Both the position numbers and the translations under genes were made by a program. The notes under the pieces are model-generated. The model made no database searches, was not told where the DNA came from, and worked only from the letters and a program-made list of their open reading frames with translations. This document shows, in pieces, positions 6,569 through 15,501 of a DNA stretch of 24,247 nt; the first letter of the stretch is position 1, and each line of letters opens with the position of its first letter. The DNA is from UBA4416 sp046594225 (lineage in GTDB: Bacteria > Bacteroidota > Bacteroidia > B-17B0 > Aurantibacillaceae), in NCBI GenBank assembly GCA_046594225.1, contig JBKJPW010000003.1:1-24247 (forward strand). The letters are read 5' to 3'.

Positions 6569-7807
6569 ATGAAAAAACTTATTTTGTCCATCTCAATCCT
6601 TTGCGGATTAAACATTTACTCTCAAAACACTATCCCAACTACTACCTGCACAGGGGCAATGAAAATTACTGACTCCCTAAACGTTAATAGAGACATTATG
6701 GCTTTAGGAGATATTACTTCTAAAGGTGAAGTTGTATCTACAGATACCATGCGAGCACAAAAAGATATTTTAATTGATGGTAATGCAGTGGTTGGTGGAG
6801 ATTTAGATGTTGATGGAAGCATAAATACAAATGGGGCTTTCTATATTAAAAATCAAACAGGTATTGGAATTTTTCCACCAATTGGGAACCCAACAACCGA
6901 CCCTATTATTCCACCAGCACAAGGCACAAATCCTGTACAGGTGCAGATTGGTCCTGGAGGCACAAATTTACCACTACCTACTTCGACTTGTGCAGATGGG
7001 GATTATAATCAATGGGTGCCGTTGACTAACAATATGGGGGGACAAATACAGTTATTTGATAATTCAGGACCAAATTTTGCATATAATCCAGGAGGAAGCA
7101 TATTAAATATGAAATCATGGTTTAATGCTTCATCCATTGATGTTAATGGAGGAATTGGTGGTGGTGCTTTATTAATTAATTACTTTTGTGGTAAAGATGT
7201 TTTTATGTGCACGGGTAACAATGGAGGACTTGTTGCTATGGGCAAAAAAGTATCTGCGGCGCAAAGCATGAAAATTGGATATGATGGTACCAGTGTTATA
7301 GATATGAATTCTTCATTAACGATTCATCAAAATACGAATGCTGCAAACGGCGTAAAAGTAAATACCTACAATAATAGCATAAAAGCATTTACTATAGAAT
7401 ATTTAGATGGAACCAGTCCTTTTAGAGTATATGGAAATGGCAAAACACAAATAGGTGTTGGTCAGCCTAAAGTTGGCGGCTCAGCATCAGGAGCAATGCT
7501 CTCGGTTGATGGGTTGATTTTAGCAAAAGAAGTTAAAATTGCAATTGCTAATACACATTGGGCAGATTATGTTTTTGAGAAAGAGTACAAGTTAATGCCA
7601 CTAAAGGATGTGGAAAAATTCATTGCAAATAATAAACACTTACCAGAAGTACCAAATACTTTAGAAGTTGAAAACAATGGGATTGATGTAGTAGAAATAA
7701 ATGCAACACTACTTAAAAAAGTAGAAGAATTAACTTTATATTTAATAGAACAAAACAAACGACTTGAAAAATTAGAAAAAGAAAACAAAATTTTATCAAA
7801 AAACTAA
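6569..7807 (+). CDS. Secreted fibre-like surface protein
   Basis: A 412-residue protein starting with a clear signal peptide (MKKLILSISILCGLNIYS, cut before QN). Residues 32-95 form short repeating units (DSLNVNRDIMALGDITSKG...) like the shaft of phage tail fibres or trimeric surface fibres. The centre is Gly/Asn-rich. From about residue 315 there is a domain of the type VKIAIANTHWADYVF...YKLMPLKDVEKFI...HLPEVPN...GIDVVEIN, a C-terminal module I know from many Bacteroidota cell-surface proteins that resembles endosialidase-chaperone regions. It ends in a heptad-like coiled coil (about 376-410). No T9SS sorting domain is seen. The stop codon is directly followed by the ATG of the next gene, indicating an operon. 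Confidence 0.8.
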   Translation: MKKLILSISILCGLNIYSQNTIPTTTCTGAMKITDSLNVNRDIMALGDITSKGEVVSTDTMRAQKDILIDGNAVVGGDLDVDGSINTNGAFYIKNQTGIGIFPPIGNPTTDPIIPPAQGTNPVQVQIGPGGTNLPLPTSTCADGDYNQWVPLTNNMGGQIQLFDNSGPNFAYNPGGSILNMKSWFNASSIDVNGGIGGGALLINYFCGKDVFMCTGNNGGLVAMGKKVSAAQSMKIGYDGTSVIDMNSSLTIHQNTNAANGVKVNTYNNSIKAFTIEYLDGTSPFRVYGNGKTQIGVGQPKVGGSASGAMLSVDGLILAKEVKIAIANTHWADYVFEKEYKLMPLKDVEKFIANNKHLPEVPNTLEVENNGIDVVEINATLLKKVEELTLYLIEQNKRLEKLEKENKILSKN

Positions 7808-8563
7808 ATGAGAAAACTGTTTTATATTATATCTAGTTTGATCTTACTTTTTATCTCTTGTAAAAAAGAAGATAAAACTACACCAGATTCAACAAACACT
7901 AACAATCCTGCTAGTAACAACCCAAATTCTACGGCAGATTTTACGGTTACTGCTTCTGACATTAATTACCCCGTTGGTAGTACATGGGCCTTTGATGTTA
8001 TAACACATAACTATCAATATGATAACATTTTTAGTGGAAGCCCAAGTGTTACTTATAATTATACTACTAGTGCTACTTATACCGTAAGTGTTATAAGAGA
8101 TACCATTATATCACCTAGTATTACCGGGAAGATATTATTAACAGCCGCCGTAGGCATTGATAATGTCAATAATTATATACGAGAAGTTTGGTATTACGAA
8201 CCATCAGATTTGAAATGGCATGATATTGTTTACGAAAGATATAATGCAGGCCCAGAAACAGTTGGCTGTTTAGGGATTAATTTGCCTTTAACCAGTACAA
8301 GTAGTTGGCAAAACACTCATGCTAGTCATCCATCTACTGGCATTGATAGTTGCTTTGCAAAAGGCTTTGATAATGTTAGTTGTGGACTTGGAACTATTAA
8401 ATGCATAAAGTTTGAAAATAAATTACTAGGAACCCAACAAAACATCTATTGGTATAACAATACTTACGGTAGAGTAAGAACAGAAAGTGCCAATTACGAA
8501 ACAGTTGGCTCAACTATAACTGCTAAAGCAAGTACGGTAACATTAAGCGCTTTTCATAACTAA
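7808..8563 (+). CDS. Lipoprotein of unknown function
   Basis: A 251-residue lipoprotein with signal MRKLFYIISSLILLFISC and lipidation at Cys18, followed by KKEDK and a Thr/Asn/Ser-rich linker (about 24-43). The mature domain (about 45-251) is rich in Tyr, Thr and Ser, with motifs such as YPVGSTWAFDVI and YNNTYGRVRTES, and looks like an all-beta fold. No known family was recognised. The ATG abuts the preceding stop codon, and the next lipoprotein starts two bases after its stop. The final third has a decayed copy at 9119-9382. Confidence 0.8.
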   Translation: MRKLFYIISSLILLFISCKKEDKTTPDSTNTNNPASNNPNSTADFTVTASDINYPVGSTWAFDVITHNYQYDNIFSGSPSVTYNYTTSATYTVSVIRDTIISPSITGKILLTAAVGIDNVNNYIREVWYYEPSDLKWHDIVYERYNAGPETVGCLGINLPLTSTSSWQNTHASHPSTGIDSCFAKGFDNVSCGLGTIKCIKFENKLLGTQQNIYWYNNTYGRVRTESANYETVGSTITAKASTVTLSAFHN

Positions 8564-8565
8564 AC

Positions 8566-9066
8566 ATGAGAACATTTATAACATATTTGATGATTTTTGT
8601 AAGCGTAATGTGCTTATTTAATTGCAAAAAGTATCCCGAAGGCGGATGCGAAAGAAGAGGCCCTAAAAATATTATTGGTGATTGGAAATTGTCCTTATAT
8701 GAAGTGAATGGTATTGATAGTACTAATTTGATTAATTATAATAATAGTGAAATTTATAAAAAAATTTCAATTTTAAAAAACGGTAGTAATTTTAGTATCA
8801 GTACTGGTGGATACAATAGTTACCCACTCAACTTTACTGATAATAATAGTGAATTGTATTTTACAAATGGCAGTATTAATACTGGTATTGTTTGTGTTAA
8901 TAGTGTGTCAAATAGTAGCATACAAAATTGTTATCGAACATGTTTTATACCAGAATCCAATATCGATTCAAAAAAAACATTTTGGAAAATTTCGAAGTTG
9001 AATAAAAATGAAATTATAATATTATATTCTGAGAAAAACGCATATAAACTTAGACTTACTAAATAA
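8566..9066 (+). CDS. Lipocalin-like lipoprotein, copy 1
   Basis: A 166-residue lipoprotein: signal MRTFITYLMIFVSVMCLFNC with lipidation at Cys20, then KKYPEGGCERRGPKN. The start of the mature domain, IIGDWKLSLYEVNGIDST, has the GxW opening common in lipocalin-like and related beta-barrel lipoproteins, but assignment to a named family is not secure. The first 59 residues are almost identical to the copy at 9385, whereas the rest is only moderately similar. Conserved points in the second half include a Cys pair (IVCVN and NCYRTCF) and WKISKLNKNEIIIL. Confidence 0.78.
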   Translation: MRTFITYLMIFVSVMCLFNCKKYPEGGCERRGPKNIIGDWKLSLYEVNGIDSTNLINYNNSEIYKKISILKNGSNFSISTGGYNSYPLNFTDNNSELYFTNGSINTGIVCVNSVSNSSIQNCYRTCFIPESNIDSKKTFWKISKLNKNEIIILYSEKNAYKLRLTK

Positions 9067-9118
9067 ATTTTATAATTATGATATCAAAAAACTGTCAGTT
9101 TTGTTATTAATGCACATT

Positions 9119-9382
9119 AGTATTTGGCAAAACACACAGGCTAGTCATTGATCCTCTGGTATTGATAGTTGCTTTTAAAAAGGTTTTGATAATATTAGTT
9201 GTGGACTTGGAACTATTAAATGCATAAAGTTTAAAAGTATAATTCTAGGAACCCAGTAAAATATCTATTGGTATAACAATACATACGGCAGAGTAAGAAC
9301 AGAAACAGCCAACTACGAAACAATTGGTACTACTATAACAGCTAAAGCAAGTACCGTAACACTAACTTATTTTCATAACTAA
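9119..9382 (+). pseudogene. Decayed 3' copy of the 7808-8563 lipoprotein gene
   Basis: This stretch aligns without any gap to 8300-8563, the last third of the lipoprotein gene. Many third-position changes are synonymous. It contains three in-frame stops: TGA at 9149-9151, TAA at 9176-9178 and TAA at 9257-9259; the original final TAA is kept at 9380-9382. The 5' two-thirds are missing; weak resemblance goes back to about 9091. The remnant fills the 318-nt space between the two lipocalin-like genes, so that space holds no other gene. It marks a tandem duplication of the lipoprotein pair. Confidence 0.9.
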
Positions 9383-9384
9383 AC

Positions 9385-9870
9385 ATGAGAACATTTATAA
9401 CATACCTCGTAATTTTTGTAAGCGTAATGTGCTTATTTAATTGCAAAAAGTATCCCGAAGGCGGATGTGAAAGACGTGGACCAAAAAACATTATTGGTGA
9501 TTGGAAATTATCCCTATACGAAGTTAATGGCATTGATAGTACGAATTTGATTAATTATAATAGCGATGAAATATACAAAACAATTAAAATTTATAAAAAC
9601 GTTAGTGTTTTTCAAATTGATCAAATGGAATCAATAACTAGTTCAGCTAATTTTAGTAATAAAAATAAAACCATAACAATAAATAGACAAAATGAAGTAA
9701 ATGGTAGTAAATGTGTTACTGGAGGTACAATAAGTTATTGTTACAGACTGTTTTTTACTCCAGAAAACTCACACAGTATGGATTGGCAAATTTTAAAAAT
9801 GACAAAAGAAGAAATTATTCTTTCTTCTTCAACAAATAAAGTATACAAAATAAAACTTGTCCGTAAATAA
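9385..9870 (+). CDS. Lipocalin-like lipoprotein, copy 2
   Basis: A 161-residue paralogue of the gene at 8566. Signal peptide and lipobox (LFNC, Cys20) are the same, and the first 59 residues differ at only two positions. After LINYN the sequences part: copy 2 continues SDEIYKTIKIYKNVSVFQ and then a different strand pattern, but the Cys pair (SKCVTGG, YCYRLFF) and the WQILKMTKEEIIL ending are still recognisably related. The ATG follows the pseudogene stop by two bases, repeating exactly the spacing seen at 8563-8566. Its function is unknown; it is probably outer-membrane anchored. Confidence 0.78.
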   Translation: MRTFITYLVIFVSVMCLFNCKKYPEGGCERRGPKNIIGDWKLSLYEVNGIDSTNLINYNSDEIYKTIKIYKNVSVFQIDQMESITSSANFSNKNKTITINRQNEVNGSKCVTGGTISYCYRLFFTPENSHSMDWQILKMTKEEIILSSSTNKVYKIKLVRK

Positions 9871-9891
9871 AACCATAACAGTAATCTTATT

Positions 9892-12357
9892 ATGAATCGA
9901 TTTAAAATAATACTATTTATTTTTTTAGGAGTAATTAATTTTGTTATCGCACAACAAACTGTGGATAATGATAAAGCACATAGAAGATACTGGTACTATC
10001 GTACACGAATGATTAATGATTTCATGAAAATTGGTAAGGAGCAAGGCGCTTGTATTGTTTTGGCTCAAAGAAATAAGAATGAAAATAATACAGGAGGTTA
10101 TGAATTAGAATCAAAAGTTGGTCCAGATCAAATTGATATTACCAATCAGTATATTATGGCTTTAGCATTAGAGTATAAGCTATTGAGTAGAAACCATCAA
10201 GATACAAAAGAAACCATTAAAGAGTTGTATCATCTGCTGTATGCTATAAACCGATTAGATTTAGAAGCAGAACAATTTTTTACACCTGGAATGGAGCCAA
10301 GTAATGATATTATCCAGCAAAATGGCCAACAAAATGGGTTCATTTTGCGAGAAGACATGCCTAAAAGTTTTTTCACTCAAAACAAATTACATTTTAATTA
10401 TGGACTTCAAGAACGACCTATTAGTAATACCGATCCGGAAGAAAATTATGGTGGATTTACCGGAGCTCAACACACAAACACATTAAGTTCAGACAACAAA
10501 TTTAGTGATTTTTTTCCTTATCAAAATGAACCTCGTACAGATTTAACTTTGGTACAAGACAAATATATGTCTATGTTAACAGCGATGATGTTTGTCACAA
10601 AATACATCCCAATGGGCGAACATTATAGCACCGAAACATTTCAAGGTGGGGGTGCAAGCATAAAACAAGAAGCGGCAAATATTGCAAATAGATGTTATGG
10701 ATATTTAAAAAACAAGAATGATGCGTGGAATTTACATTATCAAGATAATAACGGCAATTTTTTGTATCAGTTAAGCGTTGGAAACCCTGCGTTTTTTTAT
10801 AGCTGGCCATTAAGTAAGATGGCTTGTTGGGCAAATGACCCTTTTCCATGGAGTCAGAACAATCCTTTCATATGCTCAAATTATGCGACTCCAATATCTA
10901 TGAATTTAGGAAGAGTGACTTATAATGGGTTTACATTAGGAACAATAACCTGTTCAGAGGATAATTCAGTTTTTAAAGCTTGGTGTCAAGCCGGCAGTAA
11001 TTTACCTGCACTTTCAAATATAGGGACACTTGCTCCAATTTATATTGGAATGAGTTCCAATACCGCATATAATAGTATAGAGTGGGCTGATTTATTAAGA
11101 AAAGTGTTACATCAAAATGGTGCTTTATTGAAACAAGCATCTGTTTATGGTGATGCAATAAATGTTGCACCTTGTCAGGGGCCTTATAATTATGGGGGTT
11201 GTACGCATGGCGGCTGGGAGTGGTCAAGCCAAGATAGATTAGAGCACCCTACGGCAAGAGGTTTTGGATGTAATGGCAATACCCCGCCTCATCCTGTACC
11301 CTGCGTAAATTATACTCAAAATGGAGGATTTAATGGTAATTATCCAGGCGTAGATTATATGCTTTTACATAATTTGTACTATGAGTATCAAAATCAGTTG
11401 TTTGATGGGAACCAAGGAAATGTTGGTGGAGCCCCTCTTGGTAATTCAGTGTCTGTTATTTTTAATTCTATTAATAACGTACCTGGTCTTGTTAACTCTG
11501 CTTGGTGTAGTATAGTTAATGCATTTAGCGGAATATTTACAGGAAATTCTTCGGTTTGTAATCCAACCAACACAAATAATAGTAGTGCCAATTTAGTCGG
11601 CTATAGGGGTGCAATGAATCTAATGGACAATAGGGATGAAAATGTATGGCCGCGTGATGTTGGTAATCCTTTCGTTCCACTCCCAATTCAAGGTACTAAT
11701 AATGAGGTTGCAAAGGTTGCTGTATTTCAAAATTTGAGTTCTGTAGCACATATTTATGAGAGTGTATCTCCAGCAGCTACACATAACACCATCCCTTCTA
11801 ATGTTATATACCGTGCTGGAAAAGAAATTGTTTTGGAACCAGGGTTTACAGTAGATATTGGCAGTACGTTTCATGCCTATGTACAACGTTATATATGTTC
11901 TGGAAATAGTGATGCTTTAAATATGCGAAAATTAAAAGACTCTACGTTAACTATTGATTTAGCAGATTATGAAACAGATAGGATAAACCCTATTCCTATA
12001 CATTACATCGAAAGCCCTAAATCAGATGCTGATAACACTCCAGTTGTTTCTGAAGAAACTTATCCAGAAGATTATATAGCCGATTTAAAATCTATTGATG
12101 AAATTAAAACAAGTGAATTTAATCTAACTCCAAATCCAACAACGGGAAGAGTTAATATTCAAACAAAAAAATCTACGGAACACGAAATATTTTCTATCCA
12201 TGTATACGATATGAAAGGTCAATTGATTTATATGTACGAAAACGTATCGGCTGATTTTGAAATAAATTTAGAAGGCTATAGTAAAGGAATTTATATGATT
12301 CGAGTTACATCCAATTTAGGAAATAGCATCACTAAAAAAATTGATGTAATTGATTAA
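9892..12357 (+). CDS. Large secreted protein with T9SS type A sorting domain
   Basis: An 821-residue protein with a signal peptide (MNRFKIILFIFLGVINFVIA, cut before QQ). Residues about 30-560 have no family I recognise; they are rich in Asn, Tyr, Gly and aromatic residues and contain several Cys. At about 645-675 lies a segment VIYRAGKEIVLEPGFTVDIGSTFHAYV, a short beta module often preceding sorting domains in this phylum. Residues 743-821 (FNLTPNPTTGRVNIQ... to the end) form a T9SS type A C-terminal domain, with the PNP start and the GIYMIRV-type strand. The protein should cross the outer membrane by T9SS and be surface-attached or released. It is the last gene of the 6569-12357 cluster. Confidence 0.85.
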   Translation: MNRFKIILFIFLGVINFVIAQQTVDNDKAHRRYWYYRTRMINDFMKIGKEQGACIVLAQRNKNENNTGGYELESKVGPDQIDITNQYIMALALEYKLLSRNHQDTKETIKELYHLLYAINRLDLEAEQFFTPGMEPSNDIIQQNGQQNGFILREDMPKSFFTQNKLHFNYGLQERPISNTDPEENYGGFTGAQHTNTLSSDNKFSDFFPYQNEPRTDLTLVQDKYMSMLTAMMFVTKYIPMGEHYSTETFQGGGASIKQEAANIANRCYGYLKNKNDAWNLHYQDNNGNFLYQLSVGNPAFFYSWPLSKMACWANDPFPWSQNNPFICSNYATPISMNLGRVTYNGFTLGTITCSEDNSVFKAWCQAGSNLPALSNIGTLAPIYIGMSSNTAYNSIEWADLLRKVLHQNGALLKQASVYGDAINVAPCQGPYNYGGCTHGGWEWSSQDRLEHPTARGFGCNGNTPPHPVPCVNYTQNGGFNGNYPGVDYMLLHNLYYEYQNQLFDGNQGNVGGAPLGNSVSVIFNSINNVPGLVNSAWCSIVNAFSGIFTGNSSVCNPTNTNNSSANLVGYRGAMNLMDNRDENVWPRDVGNPFVPLPIQGTNNEVAKVAVFQNLSSVAHIYESVSPAATHNTIPSNVIYRAGKEIVLEPGFTVDIGSTFHAYVQRYICSGNSDALNMRKLKDSTLTIDLADYETDRINPIPIHYIESPKSDADNTPVVSEETYPEDYIADLKSIDEIKTSEFNLTPNPTTGRVNIQTKKSTEHEIFSIHVYDMKGQLIYMYENVSADFEINLEGYSKGIYMIRVTSNLGNSITKKIDVID

Positions 12358-12379
12358 AATTTAATTCTTGTACTATCAA

Positions 12380-12398
12380 ATAGTTTACAATAAACTAT
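12380..12398. terminator. Weak AT hairpin after the T9SS gene
   Basis: ATAGTTTA (12380-12387) and TAAACTAT (12391-12398) form a perfect 8-bp stem with a CAA loop, 22 nt after the stop at 12357. The stem is AT-rich and lacks a following T-run, so termination is uncertain. Confidence 0.3.
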
Positions 12399-12479
12399 CA
12401 ATTTGAAAAGCTTTAAAGGAATGGCAATGTAAATCGGATATCAGGGATCTCTATAAAAAATAAGAAAATAACACCTATC

Positions 12480-12584
12480 AAAACTCTGCAATAACCTTTT
12501 GAGACCTATTAACACATCAACAATTTTTATTTTAAGTCTGGCATCTTATGGTAAATATAAATCAACGCGAGAGCCAAATTTAGC
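12480..12584 (-). pseudogene. 3' fragment of a phosphatidylserine decarboxylase gene
   Basis: The DNA is about 85 percent identical by eye to the end of the intact psd gene (22687-22790), including 31 identical bases at the KFGSRVDLYL coding part. Read on the minus strand it begins KFGSRVDLYLP, then meets TAA instead of the next codon, and later loses one base. The upstream 160 codons are absent. The joined sequence at 12585-12640 reads ASSIAGVGAYAQYYEA in the same frame and is unrelated to psd. It lies between the convergent ends of the T9SS gene and the TonB receptor. Confidence 0.85.
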
Positions 12585-12640
12585 TTCATAGTATTGCGCA
12601 TAAGCTCCAACACCAGCAATAGAACTAGCACACTTACTGA

Positions 12641-14920
12641 CTAAAAAAACCAAGTTAAACTACCTTTAATAAAAAAAGGTGTTCCCGGTGTGTAATGTAA
12701 TTCACTAACGGATTGTACTTCATTTTTAAGTTTACTCTCTGTATCAAATTGTGCTTCGTTCCATTCAATATTTGCTAAATTTTCCATAGTAATACCAATA
12801 GCATAACTTGATCTGGTTAAATTAATCACAGCGTCAAACACGTTGTAGCCTTTAGCTGTAACGGTATTGTTTTCATTAGCTGGTCTGTCTCCTACATAAC
12901 GATATCTTACTCCGGCATTTAAGCCATTTTTAAATTTAGCTGTTAGTCCGCCTATACTTGTAATAGTAGGCGCTAAAGGGACATAATTTTTTCCTTTAGG
13001 CTCATATAACGATCTCGGTACTGTATAATTTGCGTCTACATCAAAAAACAACCATTTTGCAATTTGATATCGCAACGATAAATCAACGCCGTAACGTCTT
13101 GTGTATCCACTAGGCTCAATAACTGCGGCATCACCTACGTATACAAATTCCTGCTCGAGGTCAAGAATCCAAACGGCTGCATTAATCAGCAAGCGAGGAG
13201 TTGGTTTAAAAAATGTTCCAAAATCTCCTCCCAAGGCTCTTGGCAATGTATGCGTAGCGCTATCTGAAACTACAACGCGAGTATCATTGGAATGAAATCC
13301 TGTGCCGGTTTTTAAATACAACTGGAAATTTTTAGTGAAATTATAAAACAAATTCAGTTTAGGACTGACAATATAATCATTCACAACCTTACGTTTGTAT
13401 GCATCATCCATGTCGTTCACATATTCAAACTGAAATTGGTCAATTCTTGCCCCGACGTTAATAATAAATTTATCAGTAATATTAAGTGTCTCGTCAATAT
13501 AACCTCCAATGTTTAATTCATTAGTTTGCCCATATGCTAAACGGTTTATTAAAAATTTACGTTGGGCGGTATGCGATAATTCAGAGTTTTGAATATCATC
13601 ATAACGCAATTGTAATCCAATTTCAGATTTTAACTTCATGCCAAATAAATTACTTGTTTTTTGGTAAGACCCATTATATCCATAAATATTTCGTTTTTCA
13701 TGTTGTTTAATTTGATCGCCATTAACAGAGTCTTCCAAGAAAAAAGTAAAGTTTGAATACAACTCAAAGTTGTAGTTGATCATAAAGAGTTGGTTTTTTA
13801 CAATGCCGCCATTTGGTAATATTTTAGTGAGCATTACGTTGGCATTTGTGCGACTTGTTTTTCCACCTTCTTTATCATCAATCGATCCAAAACGCGTAAT
13901 CAATCCTTGCTCAACTGCACGTTCGGGAATTTGGCCTGATGCATCCCATTTACTACTAAACGTGGATAATGAAACCGTTAATATTTTGTCATCTGCTATA
14001 ATACCATGGTATTTTCCCATGATGTTAATGCGATTAAAGTTCTGCGGACTTTCAAAATAACCATTGGTATACATATATTCCGAACTGATGTAAGCGCTAT
14101 GATTATGGGCTTTCATTTCTTTACCTAAAAGGTCAAACATTCCTACCATCCTGTATGAGTCAAATAAGCCGCCTTCCAATTTAATGGAACTTTTATCCAG
14201 TGAGTTTTTAGTAGTGAAGTTAGCATAGCCTGCTGTTGTAAAATCTCCCTGTGAAGAATAATAAGGGCCTTTGTTAAAATCTACATTGTCAATTGCCTCC
14301 GGGGTTAAAAAATGAAGATCAGCATAACCTTGCCCATGTGCGTGAGATACCATATTTACTGGCATTCCATCAACAGATAAACGGATATCGGTACCATGGT
14401 CAATATCAAAACCACGTAAATAAATTTGCTCAGCTTTTCCACCGCCTGCATGTTGAGCAGTTACTAAACCAGGAATCATTCGTAAAACATCTTGCGATGA
14501 TTGAGTTGGACGAAGACCAATATCAATTTTATTAAGTGTTTGCATAGAGGTTCCTATTTCACCGGTTTGTGCAATCACCACTTCTGTCAAATTCATAACA
14601 GAAGGATTTAAATGTACGCTAATGAAAGAAGTTTCGTCATCTTTAACCTCTATTCTTTGTTCAAAAGTTTCATAGCCCAAATACGAAGTTTTTAGTGTGT
14701 ATGTGCCGGGATGTACGTCAGGAAAATAAAAATTACCCAAAAGGTCGCTGGACGTAATTTGGTTATTTTCAATTAAATAAATGGTAGCCCCAGTGATTTT
14801 TTTATTAGATAATGAGTCGGATATGCTGCCTTTAATGCTGCCTTTATGAGCAAACGTAAAACAGCTCATGCATAAAAATAAAATAAATAAGTATAAATGT
14901 TTGTGTACAGATTTGTCCAT
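12641..14920 (-). CDS. TonB-dependent receptor with histidine-rich plug
   Basis: An outer-membrane active transporter of 759 residues, starting at the ATG at 14920 (MDKSVHKHLYLFILFLCMSC), because the ATG at 14965 would add a non-signal extension. After the signal peptide there is a carboxypeptidase-regulatory-like domain (about 27-105, GSIKGSISDSLSNKKITGA), a plug domain (about 110-240) and a 22-stranded barrel ending in an aromatic residue (LTWFF). The plug has a striking motif, IYLRGFDIDHGTD...VSHAHGQGYADLHF, with His157, His175, His193, His195 and His203. Such histidines could bind a metal or metal chelate, but the substrate is not known. It is the last gene of a minus-strand locus with HupE, TPR and DUF4331 proteins. 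Confidence 0.93.
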   Translation of the reverse strand: MDKSVHKHLYLFILFLCMSCFTFAHKGSIKGSISDSLSNKKITGATIYLIENNQITSSDLLGNFYFPDVHPGTYTLKTSYLGYETFEQRIEVKDDETSFISVHLNPSVMNLTEVVIAQTGEIGTSMQTLNKIDIGLRPTQSSQDVLRMIPGLVTAQHAGGGKAEQIYLRGFDIDHGTDIRLSVDGMPVNMVSHAHGQGYADLHFLTPEAIDNVDFNKGPYYSSQGDFTTAGYANFTTKNSLDKSSIKLEGGLFDSYRMVGMFDLLGKEMKAHNHSAYISSEYMYTNGYFESPQNFNRINIMGKYHGIIADDKILTVSLSTFSSKWDASGQIPERAVEQGLITRFGSIDDKEGGKTSRTNANVMLTKILPNGGIVKNQLFMINYNFELYSNFTFFLEDSVNGDQIKQHEKRNIYGYNGSYQKTSNLFGMKLKSEIGLQLRYDDIQNSELSHTAQRKFLINRLAYGQTNELNIGGYIDETLNITDKFIINVGARIDQFQFEYVNDMDDAYKRKVVNDYIVSPKLNLFYNFTKNFQLYLKTGTGFHSNDTRVVVSDSATHTLPRALGGDFGTFFKPTPRLLINAAVWILDLEQEFVYVGDAAVIEPSGYTRRYGVDLSLRYQIAKWLFFDVDANYTVPRSLYEPKGKNYVPLAPTITSIGGLTAKFKNGLNAGVRYRYVGDRPANENNTVTAKGYNVFDAVINLTRSSYAIGITMENLANIEWNEAQFDTESKLKNEVQSVSELHYTPGTPFFIKGSLTWFF

Positions 14921-15080
14921 AGTTTTACTATTAATAAATTCAATCAATAGATATATTAAAATCACTCTTAATAAAAAAATGATCCATTGTGCATAAGAAA
15001 TAAAGAATAAAAATTAAAAAAATTACATAAGAAAGTAATTCATTTAATATGAATACGGAAATTTTAAAACAAATTAATCC

Positions 15081-15464
15081 CTAGCATTCGGGAGGAAGCA
15101 ATAGGGCGGGTATATTAACATCCGTTGAGACATTAATATAAGGTGAATTAATTTCAGAAATAGTTTGAAAGAAATGCTGTAATAAAAGTATTTCACTTTT
15201 TAGATGAGAAGCCAAAACTTCGTTATTTAAAAAAACAGGACTTTGCTTTGATTCATTTTTTTGAGCTTCATCGCTCAACTCCACATGAAGATGGTATCTT
15301 CCGTTTTCATAATGAACAGTAGCCATGTGAGATGTTTTAAAAAACGTATGGGCTAATATATCTTTAACAAGAGGTAAAACCGGTTTGATTAAGCCAAAGG
15401 CATATACGCAAAGCATCATCATAATGAATGTCTTTTTTATATATTGCTCCTGTTTTTTCATCAT
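15081..15464 (-). CDS. Small membrane-anchored His-containing protein
   Basis: A 127-residue protein without a recognised family. A basic N-terminus (MMKKQEQYIKK) precedes a hydrophobic stretch at about 13-36, either a signal anchor or signal peptide. The following part has His46, His51, His58 and His60 in SHMATVHYENGRYHLH, a plausible metal-binding pattern, and the protein ends in LLPPEC. It lies between HupE (37 nt upstream) and the TonB receptor (160 nt downstream), the position in which small accessory proteins often accompany TonB receptors in this phylum. A periplasmic metal-relay or sensing role is my inference. Confidence 0.65.
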   Translation of the reverse strand: MMKKQEQYIKKTFIMMMLCVYAFGLIKPVLPLVKDILAHTFFKTSHMATVHYENGRYHLHVELSDEAQKNESKQSPVFLNNEVLASHLKSEILLLQHFFQTISEINSPYINVSTDVNIPALLLPPEC

Positions 15465-15501
15465 TAATATTATTTACGAATTCTGCTCTTACTTGGATTC
15501 A

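Noticed and set aside
9342..9533. Minus-strand open frame in the second lipoprotein copy.
   Set aside because: Antisense to the coding sequence and without a counterpart of its own.
7808..9870. Idea that the two lipoprotein families are immunity proteins for a polymorphic toxin at 9892.
   Set aside because: The 9892 product has no recognisable toxin domain and ends in a sorting domain, so nothing in the sequence supports it.
12358..12479. Possible small RNA or gene between the T9SS gene and the psd fragment.
   Set aside because: Only one weak AT-rich hairpin is visible; no open frame, promoter or strong terminator was found.
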